Shown one piece after another: positions 36,564-45,640 of a DNA stretch of 64,000 nucleotides. The notes beneath the pieces were generated by a model, which saw nothing but the letters and a program-made list of their open reading frames with translations, searched no databases and was not told where the DNA came from. A program made the position numbers and the translations under genes. How positions within the stretch are numbered: position 1 is the stretch's first letter; each line of letters starts with the position of its first letter. Source of the stretch: JBDIAG01 sp963835085 (GTDB taxonomy: Bacteria > Actinomycetota > Actinomycetes > Actinomycetales > CAWJMD01); the NCBI GenBank assembly GCA_963835085.1, contig CAWIED010000001.1:248001-312000 (forward strand). The letters run 5' to 3'.

Positions 36564-36773
36564 ATGGGCGGCAACATCGCCATCCTCGGCTACGGCTTGG
36601 CGGCCATCGGCCCCGGCATCGGCGTCGGCCTGATCTTCGCCGCATACATCAGCGGCGTGGCACGTCAGCCGGAGGCACGCGGCATGCTCCAGACCATCGC
36701 CTTCACCGGTATGGCCCTTACCGAGGCGCTGGCCATCTTCGGCCTGGCACTCGCCTTCGTCTTCAAGTCCTGA
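36564..36773 (+). CDS. atpE: ATP synthase F0 subunit c
   Basis: A 69-residue hairpin of two helices forming the rotor ring. The polar loop is ARQPE and the ion-carrying carboxylate is Glu54 in GMALTEALAIFG. No residues diagnostic of sodium binding are seen, so proton coupling is expected. It has AGAGGAAG before its ATG. Confidence 0.96.
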   Translation: MGGNIAILGYGLAAIGPGIGVGLIFAAYISGVARQPEARGMLQTIAFTGMALTEALAIFGLALAFVFKS

Positions 36774-36807
36774 TCGCGCCCCAGCCCATCTGCCTTAGGA
36801 GGAACCC

Positions 36808-37416
36808 GTGCTGACCGTACTCAGCGTGCCGGTTCATGCCGCGGCGGAAGGAACGGGTGGCTTCTGGGAGACCGCTTACCCGATCATTCCGCACCCCGGC
36901 GAACTCGTCGTCGGTCTCATCTGCTTTGCCGTCGTGCTGTGGCTCTACACCTCCAGGGTGGTCCCGGCGCTGGAGAAGATCCACGCCCAACGGGTCGCCG
37001 CCATCGAAGGTGGCATGGCTGAGGCGGAGAAGGAGAAGGAAGAAGCGCGCGCTCTGCTGGCTCAGTACCGTGCGCAGCTTGCCGGCGCGAAAGACGAGGC
37101 CAACGCGATTCGCGAGCAAGCCCGCGAGGACGCAGCCGCGATCGCCGTCGAGATGCACGACAAGGCGAAGTCCGAGGCAGAGCGCATCGTTGCGAGCGCC
37201 CACCGCCAGGTCGAGGCCGAACGCCAGCAGGCGATCATCAGCCTCCACCACGACGTGGGCCATCTCGCTGCCGACCTGGCCAGCCGCATCGTGGGCGAGT
37301 CCCTGCACGATTCGGCGCGTCAGTCCGGAGTCATCGACAGGTTCATCGCCGACCTCGAGCAGGCCGACGCCGAAGCGATTCGTTCGGCGGCGACAGTGCA
37401 AGACGGAGTGAACTGA
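36808..37416 (+). CDS. atpF: ATP synthase F0 subunit b
   Basis: A 202-residue stator subunit. After a short extracellular N-terminus there is one membrane helix near 32-48 and a long charged coiled coil (AEAEKEKEEARALLAQYRAQ onwards) reaching F1. It is a single b gene, not fused to delta as in mycobacteria. The GTG start has TAGGAGG upstream and the stop overlaps atpH by one base. Confidence 0.94.
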   Translation: MLTVLSVPVHAAAEGTGGFWETAYPIIPHPGELVVGLICFAVVLWLYTSRVVPALEKIHAQRVAAIEGGMAEAEKEKEEARALLAQYRAQLAGAKDEANAIREQAREDAAAIAVEMHDKAKSEAERIVASAHRQVEAERQQAIISLHHDVGHLAADLASRIVGESLHDSARQSGVIDRFIADLEQADAEAIRSAATVQDGVN

Positions 37417-38231
37417 TGCGTGGCACCAGCGCCGACAGCCTCGCGGCCGTCAGCGAACGGGTCGAGCCGCTGCTGGGCGGGCCGCAGGCGGCCCAACTCG
37501 GCGACGAGCTGTTCGCCGTCACGAGGCTGCTCGACTCGTCGGGCACGCTGCGTCGCGCGCTCACCGACCCCAACGCTGAAGGGGAGGCCAAGGCAGGCCT
37601 GGTGCGACAGTTGCTCACCGGCAAGGTCTCCGACACGACCGTCGACGTCGTCTCGGGCCTGGCTCGCTCGCGCTGGTCTGCTGCGCGTGACCTCGCCGAT
37701 GCCTGTGAGCGGTTGGGTGTCACCTGTGTGGTGGGGGCCGCCGAGCAGGAGCCCGGCCGACTCGAGCAGCTCGAAGACGACCTGTTTCGATTCGGTCGGA
37801 TCGTGGCCAACGACGACGAGTTGCGCACCGTGATCTCCGACCGTTCAGCGCCGGCCCAGCGTCGGGCATCGCTGGTGGCTCGGCTGTTGCACGGCAAAGT
37901 CGGCTCGCAGGCGCTGTTGTTGGCCGGCCAGGCCGCGGCGTATCCGCGCGGGCGGCGTTTCGAGGAGATCCTCGACGAGATGGGCAGGGTGGCCGCCGCT
38001 CGCCGGAGCCGGTCGGTCGCGGTCGTCACGTCGGCGATCCCGCTGACCCAGGCTCAGCAGGAGCGCCTGGGCGAGGCCCTCAGCCGGATCTTCGGCCGGC
38101 AGCTGCAGCTGAACATGGACGTCGACCCGGCGCTGCTGGGCGGAGTGCGCGTGCGGATCGGCGACGAGACCATCGACGGCTCCATCCTGGCCCGCCTCGG
38201 CGAGGCTGATCGCCGACTCACCGGGCGCTGA
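37416..38231 (+). CDS. atpH: ATP synthase F1 subunit delta
   Basis: A 271-residue stator subunit linking b to alpha. It is longer than the E. coli protein (177 residues), as usual in actinobacteria, with the extra length at the N-terminus. The typical C-terminal strand ends VDPALLGGVRVRIGDETIDG. Its start overlaps the atpF stop as TGATG. Confidence 0.94.
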   Translation: MRGTSADSLAAVSERVEPLLGGPQAAQLGDELFAVTRLLDSSGTLRRALTDPNAEGEAKAGLVRQLLTGKVSDTTVDVVSGLARSRWSAARDLADACERLGVTCVVGAAEQEPGRLEQLEDDLFRFGRIVANDDELRTVISDRSAPAQRRASLVARLLHGKVGSQALLLAGQAAAYPRGRRFEEILDEMGRVAAARRSRSVAVVTSAIPLTQAQQERLGEALSRIFGRQLQLNMDVDPALLGGVRVRIGDETIDGSILARLGEADRRLTGR

Positions 38232-38289
38232 CGCCCACTCTTGCAATGACCTACCTGATGAACAGACCTGAACGGGAGAACCGAGCACC

Positions 38290-39960
38290 ATGGCGGAGCT
38301 GACGATCCGACCGGAGGAAATCCGCGACGCGCTGGATTCCTTCGTCCAGTCCTACGACCCGGCGACGGCTTCGCGCGAAGAGATCGGGCGGGTCAGCGAG
38401 ACTGCCGACGGTATCGCCAAGGTCGAGGGCCTGCCTGGCGCGATGTCCAACGAGCTGCTTGAGTTCGCGGACGGCACCCTCGGGTTGGCGTTGAACCTCG
38501 ATGTGCGCGAGATCGGTGTCGTCGTGCTGGGTGACTTCGACGGCATCGAGGAAGACCAGGAGGTCAAGCGCACCGGCCGGATCCTCTCGGTGCCGGTCGG
38601 CGACGGCTTCCTCGGCCGCGTGGTGAACCCGCTGGGGGAGCCCATCGACGGCCTGGGCGAGATCGTGTCGCACGATCACCGTCCGCTGGAGGTTCAGGCG
38701 GCCACGGTGATGGAGCGCCAGTCGGTGCACGAGCCGTTGCAGACGGGCATCAAGGCCATCGACGCCATGACCCCCATCGGGCGTGGCCAGCGTCAGCTCA
38801 TCATCGGCGACCGGCAGACCGGCAAGACCGCCGTGGCGATCGACACGATCATCAACCAGAAGGAATTCTGGGCCACCGGCGACCCGAAGAAGCAGGTGCA
38901 CTGCATCTACGTGGCGATCGGGCAGAAGGGCTCCACGATCGCAGCCGTGCGCGGCGCTCTCGAGGATGCCGGTGCGATGGAGTACACCACCATCGTCGCC
39001 GCGCCGGCCTCAGACTCGGCCGGCTTCAAGTATCTTGCCCCCTACACCGGCTCGGCCATCGGCCAGCACTGGATGTACCAGGGCAAGCACGTTCTCATCG
39101 TCTTCGACGACCTGTCCAAGCAGGCCGAGGCCTACCGTGCCGTGTCGCTGCTGCTGCGTCGTCCGCCGGGTCGCGAGGCCTACCCGGGTGACGTCTTCTA
39201 CCTGCACTCGCGGCTGCTCGAGCGCTGTGCCAAGCTCTCCGACGAGCTCGGCGCCGGCTCCATGACGGGTCTGCCCATCATCGAGACCAAGGCCAACGAC
39301 GTGTCGGCATACATCCCCACGAACGTCATCTCGATCACCGACGGACAGATCTTCCTCGAGTCCGACCTGTTCAACGCCAACCAGCGTCCGGCGATCAACG
39401 TCGGTGTCTCGGTGTCTCGCGTCGGTGGCGCGGCCCAGATCAAGGCCATGAAGTCGGTGGCCGGCTCGCTGCGCGTCGACCTCGCCCAGTTCCGGGCGCT
39501 GGAGGCCTTCGCCCTGTTCGCCTCCGACCTCGATGCCGCAAGTCGTCAGCAGCTCTCCCGCGGGCAGCGGCTCATGGAGCTGCTCAAGCAGCCCCAGTAC
39601 TCCCCGTTCCCGGTGGAGGAGCAGGTCGTCTCCATCTGGCTCGGCACCAAGGGCCAGCTCGACGACATCCCGGTGGCCGACGTGCGCCGGGTCGAGAGCG
39701 AGTTGCTGGCTCACCTGCGCCGCAGCACCAAGCTGCTCACCACGATCCGGGAGTCGGGCAAGTTCGAGGAGTCGACCGAGCGGGAGCTCGAGAAGATCGT
39801 GGCCGACTTCAAGCGCACGCACTTCTCCACCGCCGGCGACGTCGAACAACGTGAGCACGCGGGCCGCGAGGAGTACGAGCCGCTCGACGCCGATGCCGTC
39901 AAGCAGGAGCAGATCGTCAAGCAGCGCTTGAACGATCCGCCCCGGCGCGACGATCACTGA
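38290..39960 (+). CDS. atpA: ATP synthase F1 subunit alpha
   Basis: A 556-residue non-catalytic nucleotide-binding subunit. Walker A GDRQTGKT lies near residue 173, and PAINVGVSVSRVGGAAQ and the N-terminal IRPEEIRDALDSFV are typical. The C-terminal tail is about 40 residues longer than in E. coli, hydrophilic and acidic, as in other actinobacteria, where it helps limit ATP hydrolysis; that function here is inferred. Confidence 0.97.
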   Translation: MAELTIRPEEIRDALDSFVQSYDPATASREEIGRVSETADGIAKVEGLPGAMSNELLEFADGTLGLALNLDVREIGVVVLGDFDGIEEDQEVKRTGRILSVPVGDGFLGRVVNPLGEPIDGLGEIVSHDHRPLEVQAATVMERQSVHEPLQTGIKAIDAMTPIGRGQRQLIIGDRQTGKTAVAIDTIINQKEFWATGDPKKQVHCIYVAIGQKGSTIAAVRGALEDAGAMEYTTIVAAPASDSAGFKYLAPYTGSAIGQHWMYQGKHVLIVFDDLSKQAEAYRAVSLLLRRPPGREAYPGDVFYLHSRLLERCAKLSDELGAGSMTGLPIIETKANDVSAYIPTNVISITDGQIFLESDLFNANQRPAINVGVSVSRVGGAAQIKAMKSVAGSLRVDLAQFRALEAFALFASDLDAASRQQLSRGQRLMELLKQPQYSPFPVEEQVVSIWLGTKGQLDDIPVADVRRVESELLAHLRRSTKLLTTIRESGKFEESTERELEKIVADFKRTHFSTAGDVEQREHAGREEYEPLDADAVKQEQIVKQRLNDPPRRDDH

Positions 39961-39972
39961 GAGGAGGCGAGC

Positions 39973-40872
39973 ATGGGTGCCAGCCAGCGGGTCTTTCGCA
40001 CACGCATCAAGTCGACGAGCGCACTGGAGAAGATCTTCAGCGCGCAGGAGCTCATCGCAACGTCCCGGATCGCCAAGGCACGTCAGGCGGTAGACGCCTC
40101 TACCCCGTACTCGGTGGCGATCACCCGGGCGGTGTCGGCGGTGGCCACCCTCTCCGACGTCGACCACCCCCTCACCACCGAACGTCCCGTCAAGCGGGCG
40201 GCGGTGCTGCTCCTGACGGCCGACCGCGGTATGGCCGGCGCCTACTCGGTCAACGTCCTGCGCGAGGGCGACCGGTTGAGTGAACTGCTGCGCCAGCGTG
40301 GCGTCGAGCCGGTGCACTACCTCTGTGGACGCAAGGCCGCCCAGTTCTTCCGCTTCCGCAAGCGCCCGGTCGCTCGTGAATGGACGGGCTTCTCCGACGC
40401 CCCCACCTTCGAGAAGGCCCGTGAGGTGGGCCGCACTCTGGTCGAAGCCTTCCTCAAAGGGTCCGACGAGGGCGGGGTCGACGAGATCCACGTGGTGTTC
40501 ACGTGGTTCCGCTCGATGGTCACGCAGGAGCCGACCGTCGTCCGGATGCTGCCGATCGAGGTCGTCACCGCCACTGAGAAGGCCGACGAGCTGCTGCCCC
40601 TGTACGACTTCGAGCCGAGCGGGGAGCAGGTGCTCGACGCCTTGTTGCCGCGGTACATCTATGCCCGGCTCTTCAACATGATGCTGCAGTCGGCAGCCAG
40701 CGAGCATGCCGCCCGGCAGCGGGCCATGAAGTCGGCCTCCGACAACGCGCGAGACCTGATCAAGACCTACACCCGGCTGGCCAACCAGGCCCGCCAGGCG
40801 GAGATCACCCAGGAGATCAGCGAGATCGTCGGCGGTGCCGATGCGCTGGCCTCCTCGGGTCGCGACTCCTGA
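39973..40872 (+). CDS. atpG: ATP synthase F1 subunit gamma
   Basis: A 299-residue rotor shaft. N-terminal (RVFRTRIKSTSALEKIFSAQ) and C-terminal (MMLQSAASEHAARQRAMKSA) coiled-coil helices flank the Rossmann-like domain with LLTADRGMAGAYSVNVLRE. It starts 12 bases after atpA, with GAGAGGAGG upstream. Confidence 0.96.
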   Translation: MGASQRVFRTRIKSTSALEKIFSAQELIATSRIAKARQAVDASTPYSVAITRAVSAVATLSDVDHPLTTERPVKRAAVLLLTADRGMAGAYSVNVLREGDRLSELLRQRGVEPVHYLCGRKAAQFFRFRKRPVAREWTGFSDAPTFEKAREVGRTLVEAFLKGSDEGGVDEIHVVFTWFRSMVTQEPTVVRMLPIEVVTATEKADELLPLYDFEPSGEQVLDALLPRYIYARLFNMMLQSAASEHAARQRAMKSASDNARDLIKTYTRLANQARQAEITQEISEIVGGADALASSGRDS

Positions 40873-40942
40873 GCCCGCCCCGGGGCGAGCCCACCCCACA
40901 GACACACGAATCCCGAGCCCAGCAAGTGAGAGAGAAGAGCAG

Positions 40943-42406
40943 ATGACCGCGACAGTCGGGCAGGACAGCCCAGCGAGTTCCACGCACCGCGAAGGCCGGA
41001 TCTCCCGGGTGATCGGGCCGGTCGTCGACATCGAGTTCCCCGCGGGCTCCATGCCCGACATCTACAGCGCCCTCGAGATCGACTTCACCCTGGAGGGCCA
41101 CTCCTCGACCCTGGTGCTCGAGGTCGCCCAGCACATCGGCGACAACGTGGTGCGAGCCATCGCGCTCAAGCCCACCGACGGCCTCGTGCGTGGCATGGCT
41201 GTGCGCAACCGCGGCGAAGGCATCACGGTCCCCGTGGGCGACATCACGCTCGGCAAGGTCTTCAACGTCACGGGCGACTGCCTCAACCTGGCCCCCGGCG
41301 AGGAGTTCGACGTCAAGGAACGTTGGGCGATCCACCGTAGGCCGCCGGCGTTCGACCAGCTCGAGTCGAGAACCCAGATGTTCGAGACCGGCCTGAAGGT
41401 CATCGACCTGCTCACCCCGTACGTCCAGGGTGGAAAGATCGGCCTGTTCGGCGGCGCCGGCGTGGGCAAGACGGTGCTCATCCAGGAGATGATCGCCCGA
41501 GTAGCCCGCGACCACGGCGGTGTGTCGGTGTTCGCCGGCGTGGGGGAGCGCACCCGTGAGGGCAACGACCTCATCGCCGAGATGCAGGACGCCGGTGTGC
41601 TCAGCCAGACCGCATTGGTCTTCGGGCAGATGGACGAGCCCCCGGGCACTCGACTGCGCGTGGCGTTGTCGGCCCTGACGATGGCGGAGTACTTCCGCGA
41701 CGTGCAGAAGCAGGACGTGCTGCTGTTCATCGACAACATCTTCCGGTTCACCCAGGCTGGTTCCGAAGTCTCGACGCTGCTGGGCCGGATGCCGTCGGCC
41801 GTGGGTTACCAGCCCAACCTGGCCGACGAGATGGGCATGCTGCAGGAGCGCATCACCTCTACGCGTGGTCACTCGATCACCTCGATGCAGGCCATCTACG
41901 TGCCGGCCGACGACTACACCGACCCGGCGCCGGCCACCACGTTCGCCCACCTCGACGCCACTACCGAGCTCTCGCGTGAGATCGCCTCGCTGGGCATCTA
42001 CCCCGCGGTCGACCCGCTCACCTCGACCTCGCGCATTCTCGACCCGCGTTACGTGGGCAGAGATCACTACGACTGCGCGGTGCGAGTGCGGCAGATCCTG
42101 CAGCGCAACAAGGAACTACAGGACATCATCGCCATCCTCGGTATCGACGAGCTCTCCGAGGAAGACAAGATCCTCGTCAACCGGGCCCGGCGCATCCAGC
42201 GCTTCCTGTCCCAGAACACCTACGCCGCCAAGCAGTTCACCGGCATCGAAGGTTCCACCGTGCCAGTCAAGGACACCATCGAGGGCTTCAACAAGATCGC
42301 CGACGGTGAGTTCGACCATGTGGCGGAGCAGGCCTTCTTCATGTGTGGTGGTCTTGACGACGTGGAGAAGAACTGGGCTCGGATCCAGAAGGAGACTGGC
42401 GCCTGA
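40943..42406 (+). CDS. atpD: ATP synthase F1 subunit beta
   Basis: A 487-residue catalytic subunit. Walker A GGAGVGKT (near residue 170), GVGERTREGNDL with the catalytic Glu, and LLFIDNIFRFTQAGSEVS are all intact. The ATG at 40943 is preceded by AGAGAAGAG; a longer in-frame reading upstream is non-coding. The stop overlaps atpC by one base. Confidence 0.97.
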   Translation: MTATVGQDSPASSTHREGRISRVIGPVVDIEFPAGSMPDIYSALEIDFTLEGHSSTLVLEVAQHIGDNVVRAIALKPTDGLVRGMAVRNRGEGITVPVGDITLGKVFNVTGDCLNLAPGEEFDVKERWAIHRRPPAFDQLESRTQMFETGLKVIDLLTPYVQGGKIGLFGGAGVGKTVLIQEMIARVARDHGGVSVFAGVGERTREGNDLIAEMQDAGVLSQTALVFGQMDEPPGTRLRVALSALTMAEYFRDVQKQDVLLFIDNIFRFTQAGSEVSTLLGRMPSAVGYQPNLADEMGMLQERITSTRGHSITSMQAIYVPADDYTDPAPATTFAHLDATTELSREIASLGIYPAVDPLTSTSRILDPRYVGRDHYDCAVRVRQILQRNKELQDIIAILGIDELSEEDKILVNRARRIQRFLSQNTYAAKQFTGIEGSTVPVKDTIEGFNKIADGEFDHVAEQAFFMCGGLDDVEKNWARIQKETGA

Positions 42407-42681
42407 TGAGCCAGTTGCAGGTCTTCCTCGTGGCTGTGCACGAGACGGTGTGGTCGGGCGAGGCGCATTCGGTTCTCGCCCGCACCCTGGACGGCGAGCT
42501 CACCGTGCTGCCGGGTCACACACCCGTGCTTGGCATCTTGGCCTCGGGTGAAGTTCGCATCACTCCGGCCGAGGATGGAGTTACGTTCTCCGCCGAGGTC
42601 GACGGGGGATTTCTGTCCGTGGAGAACAACCGGGTACTCATCGTGGCCGAAACGGCCGAGGTGGAATCCGCCCAGCGCTAG
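42406..42681 (+). CDS. atpC: ATP synthase F1 subunit epsilon, short form lacking the C-terminal helices
   Basis: A 91-residue subunit consisting only of the N-terminal beta-sandwich (LQVFLVAVHETVWSGEAHSV, LPGHTPVLGILASGEVRI, GGFLSVENNRVLIVAE). The family is usually 120-140 residues; the two C-terminal helices that contact and inhibit F1 are absent, as the frame ends at EVESAQR. No alternative frame continues them. The ATG overlaps the atpD stop. Confidence 0.92.
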   Translation: MSQLQVFLVAVHETVWSGEAHSVLARTLDGELTVLPGHTPVLGILASGEVRITPAEDGVTFSAEVDGGFLSVENNRVLIVAETAEVESAQR

Positions 42682-42693
42682 GAGCCGCGACTG

Positions 42694-43116
42694 ATGGGGT
42701 CAATCGTGATTCCGCTCGAGGTCGCCGCTGCCATCATTGCCCTGGTCATCCTGCTCACGCTGACCATCGGCCTCCGACGGATCCGACTCGGTCGAATGTC
42801 AGGCACATTCGACCTGTCGGTTCGCCGAGTCGGTGGGCCGTGGCAGATCGGAGTCGCGAGGTTCGGCTCCACCCAGCTCGACTGGTACAACGTCTTCTCG
42901 CTCTCGCTGCGCCCGGCAGTGGTGTACGAGCGGCGTCGTCTGCACATTGTGGGCCGCCGGCCGGCCGGGCATGGCGCCACCCGGGTGGGCAGCACCACCA
43001 TCGTGCGTTGTCGTTACGACGACGAGGATCTCGACCTGGCTCTCACCGAGGACGCCTATTTCGGGTTGGCCTCCTGGGCCGAGGCGGCCCCACCTGGTCA
43101 GGTGAACTACAGCTGA
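42694..43116 (+). CDS. DUF2550 membrane-anchored protein
   Basis: A 140-residue protein with one N-terminal membrane helix (VAAAIIALVILLTLTIG) and a cytosolic beta-rich domain (GTFDLSVRRVGGPWQIGVAR, LDWYNVFSLSLRP). This is the DUF2550 family, commonly encoded just after atpC in actinobacteria. The function is unknown. It starts 12 bases after atpC and is the last gene of the operon. Confidence 0.85.
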   Translation: MGSIVIPLEVAAAIIALVILLTLTIGLRRIRLGRMSGTFDLSVRRVGGPWQIGVARFGSTQLDWYNVFSLSLRPAVVYERRRLHIVGRRPAGHGATRVGSTTIVRCRYDDEDLDLALTEDAYFGLASWAEAAPPGQVNYS

Positions 43117-43151
43117 TTGCTGGCCAGTTCTGAGCAGTGGCCCGTTCTCGT

Positions 43152-43183
43152 CATTGGTCCGGCTGATCATTGGTCCGGCTGAT
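43152..43183. repeat. Perfect 16-base duplication across the adenosyltransferase stop codon
   Basis: CATTGGTCCGGCTGAT occurs twice in tandem. It covers the stop codon of the minus-strand cobalamin adenosyltransferase gene, so it alters only the last residues (DQPDQ). Confidence 0.9.
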
Positions 43184-43775
43184 CGGTGTCGCGGCCGCCG
43201 CCGGGGCGCCACAGCAGGTCGCCACTGTCGCGGTTGACATAGCGGGCCAGCACGAAAAGCAGGTCGGAGAGTCGGTTGAGGTATTGCGCGGTGAGGGAAC
43301 TGAGCCCACCGTCGATGTCGGCCCCGTACGTCTCGATAGCTGCCCAGACCGCGCGTTCGGCGCGACGCACCACGGTGCGGGCGAGGTGCAACTGTGCGGC
43401 CGCGGGGCTGCCCCCGGCCAGCACGAACGTCGTGAGCTTGGGCAGGGCTTCGTTGTACTGATCGATCGCCGACTCCAGTTCGGCGATCCAGGGCTGCTGC
43501 ACCCGTAACGGTTCATACGCGTAGCTCGGTGCCAGCGGCAGGCAGAGGTCGGCACCCACGTCGAAGAGATCGTTCTGCACCCGTAGCAGCAGGTCACGCA
43601 CATCGTCGGGCAGATCGGTGGTGGTCACCGCGACACCAAGCACGGCGCCGGCCTCATCGGTGTCCGCATAGGCGTCCAGCCGGGGATCGGTCTTCGAGGT
43701 TCGGCTGAAATCACCCAGGCCGGTTGTTCCATCGTCGCCGGTACGGGTGTAAACGCGGTTGATGCGAACGGCCAT
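43167..43775 (-). CDS. PduO-type cob(I)alamin adenosyltransferase
   Basis: A 202-residue enzyme that attaches the adenosyl group of ATP to cob(I)alamin, making the coenzyme for B12 mutases. The ATP-binding N-terminus RTGDDGTTGLGDFSRTSKTD, RRAERAVWAA and LNRLSDLLFVLARY are diagnostic of the PduO/MMAB family. It is close to the B12-dependent mutase gene at 45838, its probable client. It converges on the atp operon. A G-rich tract lies just upstream. Confidence 0.93.
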   Translation of the reverse strand: MAVRINRVYTRTGDDGTTGLGDFSRTSKTDPRLDAYADTDEAGAVLGVAVTTTDLPDDVRDLLLRVQNDLFDVGADLCLPLAPSYAYEPLRVQQPWIAELESAIDQYNEALPKLTTFVLAGGSPAAAQLHLARTVVRRAERAVWAAIETYGADIDGGLSSLTAQYLNRLSDLLFVLARYVNRDSGDLLWRPGGGRDTDQPDQ

Positions 43776-43809
43776 CCAGCCACAATAGGCGCGGCCGACC
43801 TGGACTATT

Positions 43810-43834
43810 GGGTGGGTGGGGCCTGGGGGGAGGG
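43810..43834 (+). promoter_or_regulatory. Potential G-quadruplex tract
   Basis: Five or more runs of three or more Gs separated by one to three bases lie on the plus strand, 35 bases upstream of the adenosyltransferase start (which is on the minus strand). G-rich sequence continues to about 43890. It could form a DNA quadruplex in the promoter. Confidence 0.45.
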
Positions 43835-44038
43835 CGCGAGTGGGTGTGGGGTGGGACGGCGCGAGTGGGTATGGGCTGGAGTGGGTATGGGTTCATCAGG
43901 CGTTCAGTTGCTGCCTGCTGACCCCCGAGTCAGCGAATTTCTTCAGAAAGTACCGAATCCTCGGACGATTTGATCGTTAGATTCGATCACGGCCGCTTAC
44001 ACTGGCAGCCTGGCGAACCGTCAGATTGGGGGCGCGAC

Positions 44039-44377
44039 ATGCAGTTCGTCCATGACGATCCAGGTTTCGTGGTGTGCATCTCGGGCCGCATCGGCGGCTC
44101 TGATCTTCCCGACCTGCGACAAGCACTTCTGTTCGCCATCGAACTGGGCACCGGCGATCTCGTGCTCGACATCGACGGCGTGAGCGTCGCCGAGGTCACT
44201 GTGCTGGGCCTGATGATCGAAGGGCATCGTCGTGCCGAGCGCGCCGGCCGCCGGCTCGTGCTGCACAATGTGCCGCCTGATCTCGACCGGCTGCTCCGAC
44301 GCACCAAGCTGGGTCGGATGCTGTACCGCGAGGAGTCGCAGGCGCGGCTACCGCTGACTCAACAGCAACCGGCGTAG
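44039..44377 (+). CDS. STAS-domain protein (anti-sigma-factor antagonist-like)
   Basis: A 112-residue protein close to a single STAS domain: FVVCISGRIGG, LVLDIDGVSVAEVTVLGL and RRLVLHNVPPDLDRLL follow the fold order. The position that is a phosphorylatable Ser in SpoIIAA-like proteins (DSSG) reads AEVTV here, so regulation by phosphorylation is doubtful. The ATG at 44039 has a G-rich ribosome binding site; a TTG at 43970 would add 23 residues. Its 3' end overlaps cinA by 30 bases on the other strand. Confidence 0.7.
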   Translation: MQFVHDDPGFVVCISGRIGGSDLPDLRQALLFAIELGTGDLVLDIDGVSVAEVTVLGLMIEGHRRAERAGRRLVLHNVPPDLDRLLRRTKLGRMLYREESQARLPLTQQQPA

Positions 44378-45640
44378 CAGATCCAGCACGGAGGTAACCG
44401 CCAGCTCGCGTACGGTCTCGCGCCCACCGGGCAGCTGCACCGTCGCGCTGCGTTCGCCACCGGGCGTCACTGCGGCCAGGCAGACCAGGCCCACCGGCTG
44501 GCCTTCCTGAGTGTCCGGACCGGCCACGCCCGTCGTCGCCACCGCAGCGTCCGCCCTTAACACGCGGGCAGCTCCTCGCGCCATGGCCAGAGCGGCCTGC
44601 TCGCTGATCACCGGCCCGGCAGGCACCCCCAGGAGTTCATGCTTCACGTCGCTTGCGTAGCTCACGATGGAGCCGCGCAACACCTCGCTGGCACCGGGTA
44701 TCTGGGCGAGTCGTCCAGCCACGTAGCCCGCCGTGAGGCTCTCTGCAGCGCCGAGGCTGAGACCGGCCTCGCGTAACAGGTCGAGCGTCACCGACTCCAT
44801 CGACTCGTCGTCCACCCCGAACACCCAGTCGTCGATCACCGCGCGCACGTGGCGTTCCTCGCCGGCCAACGCCGCCTGGGCCGCTGCGGCATCGGAGGCC
44901 TTGACGGTGAGCCGCACCAGGATTCCCTTGCCGCCGCTGGCCAGGAAGGCGATGGTGGGGACCGGGTCGGGCGTCTGGCGACGGTCGCGAGCATCGTCCG
45001 CGGCGGCCTGCGCCGCATCCAAGGCCGCAAAGCGAGGCTGTAGGAGCTCGGCCAGCCGGGACTCCGCGAGCCCCCAGGTGCGCAACGTACGGCTCACGAC
45101 GACCGCCAGCTCGCCACGTTCGGCGGCGCGCCGGCGCAGGTCGCGAAGCACCGTGCCGGACACCATCTCCCGCATCTCCGACGGCACTCCCGGTACCGCG
45201 TAGAGCACCTTTCCATCCACGTCGCAGACCAGCCCGGGCGCCGTGCCCGGCTGCTCCTCGATCAGCCGCGCCCCCGCGGGGACGAGGGCTTGTCGCAGGT
45301 TGTTCGACGACATCTCGCGCCCCCGGGCGGCGAACATCGCCCGGATCTTCGCCTCGACCGCGGGGTCGGGCACCAGGTCGACCTCCAACACCGAGGCGAT
45401 GACGTCTCGGGTCAGGTCGTCTTGCGTGGGGCCCAGGCCGCCGCAGACGATCACGGCGTCGGAGCGGGCCAGGGCCAGCCGCAGCTCGTCGCCGATCCGG
45501 GCGGCGTTGTCGCCGACGCACCCGGTATGCAGCACGTCGATGCCCGCCCCGGCCAGGGTGGCAGCGATCCATCCTGAATTGGTGTCGACCACCTGGCCGA
45601 GGAGCAGTTCGGTTCCGACAGCCACCACTTCGACGCGCAC
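44348..45640 (-). CDS. cinA: CinA-family protein (nicotinamide-nucleotide amidase / ADP-ribose pyrophosphatase)
   Basis: A 430-residue two-domain protein. The N-terminal MoCF-like domain (VVAVGTELLLGQVVDTNSGW, VIVCGGLGPTQDDLTRD) is the COG1058 pyrophosphatase; the C-terminal PncC domain (LGAAESLTAGYVAGRLA, ATTGVAGPDTQEGQPVGLV) deamidates NMN for NAD recycling. Start GTG 45640. It is convergent with, and overlaps by 30 bases, the STAS gene. Confidence 0.93.
   Translation of the reverse strand: MRVEVVAVGTELLLGQVVDTNSGWIAATLAGAGIDVLHTGCVGDNAARIGDELRLALARSDAVIVCGGLGPTQDDLTRDVIASVLEVDLVPDPAVEAKIRAMFAARGREMSSNNLRQALVPAGARLIEEQPGTAPGLVCDVDGKVLYAVPGVPSEMREMVSGTVLRDLRRRAAERGELAVVVSRTLRTWGLAESRLAELLQPRFAALDAAQAAADDARDRRQTPDPVPTIAFLASGGKGILVRLTVKASDAAAAQAALAGEERHVRAVIDDWVFGVDDESMESVTLDLLREAGLSLGAAESLTAGYVAGRLAQIPGASEVLRGSIVSYASDVKHELLGVPAGPVISEQAALAMARGAARVLRADAAVATTGVAGPDTQEGQPVGLVCLAAVTPGGERSATVQLPGGRETVRELAVTSVLDLLRRLLLSQR

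Noticed and set aside
38251..41061. Very long minus-strand open frames opposite atpA and atpG
   Set aside because: They are shadows of highly biased high-GC coding sequence; the plus-strand proteins are unambiguous ATP synthase subunits.
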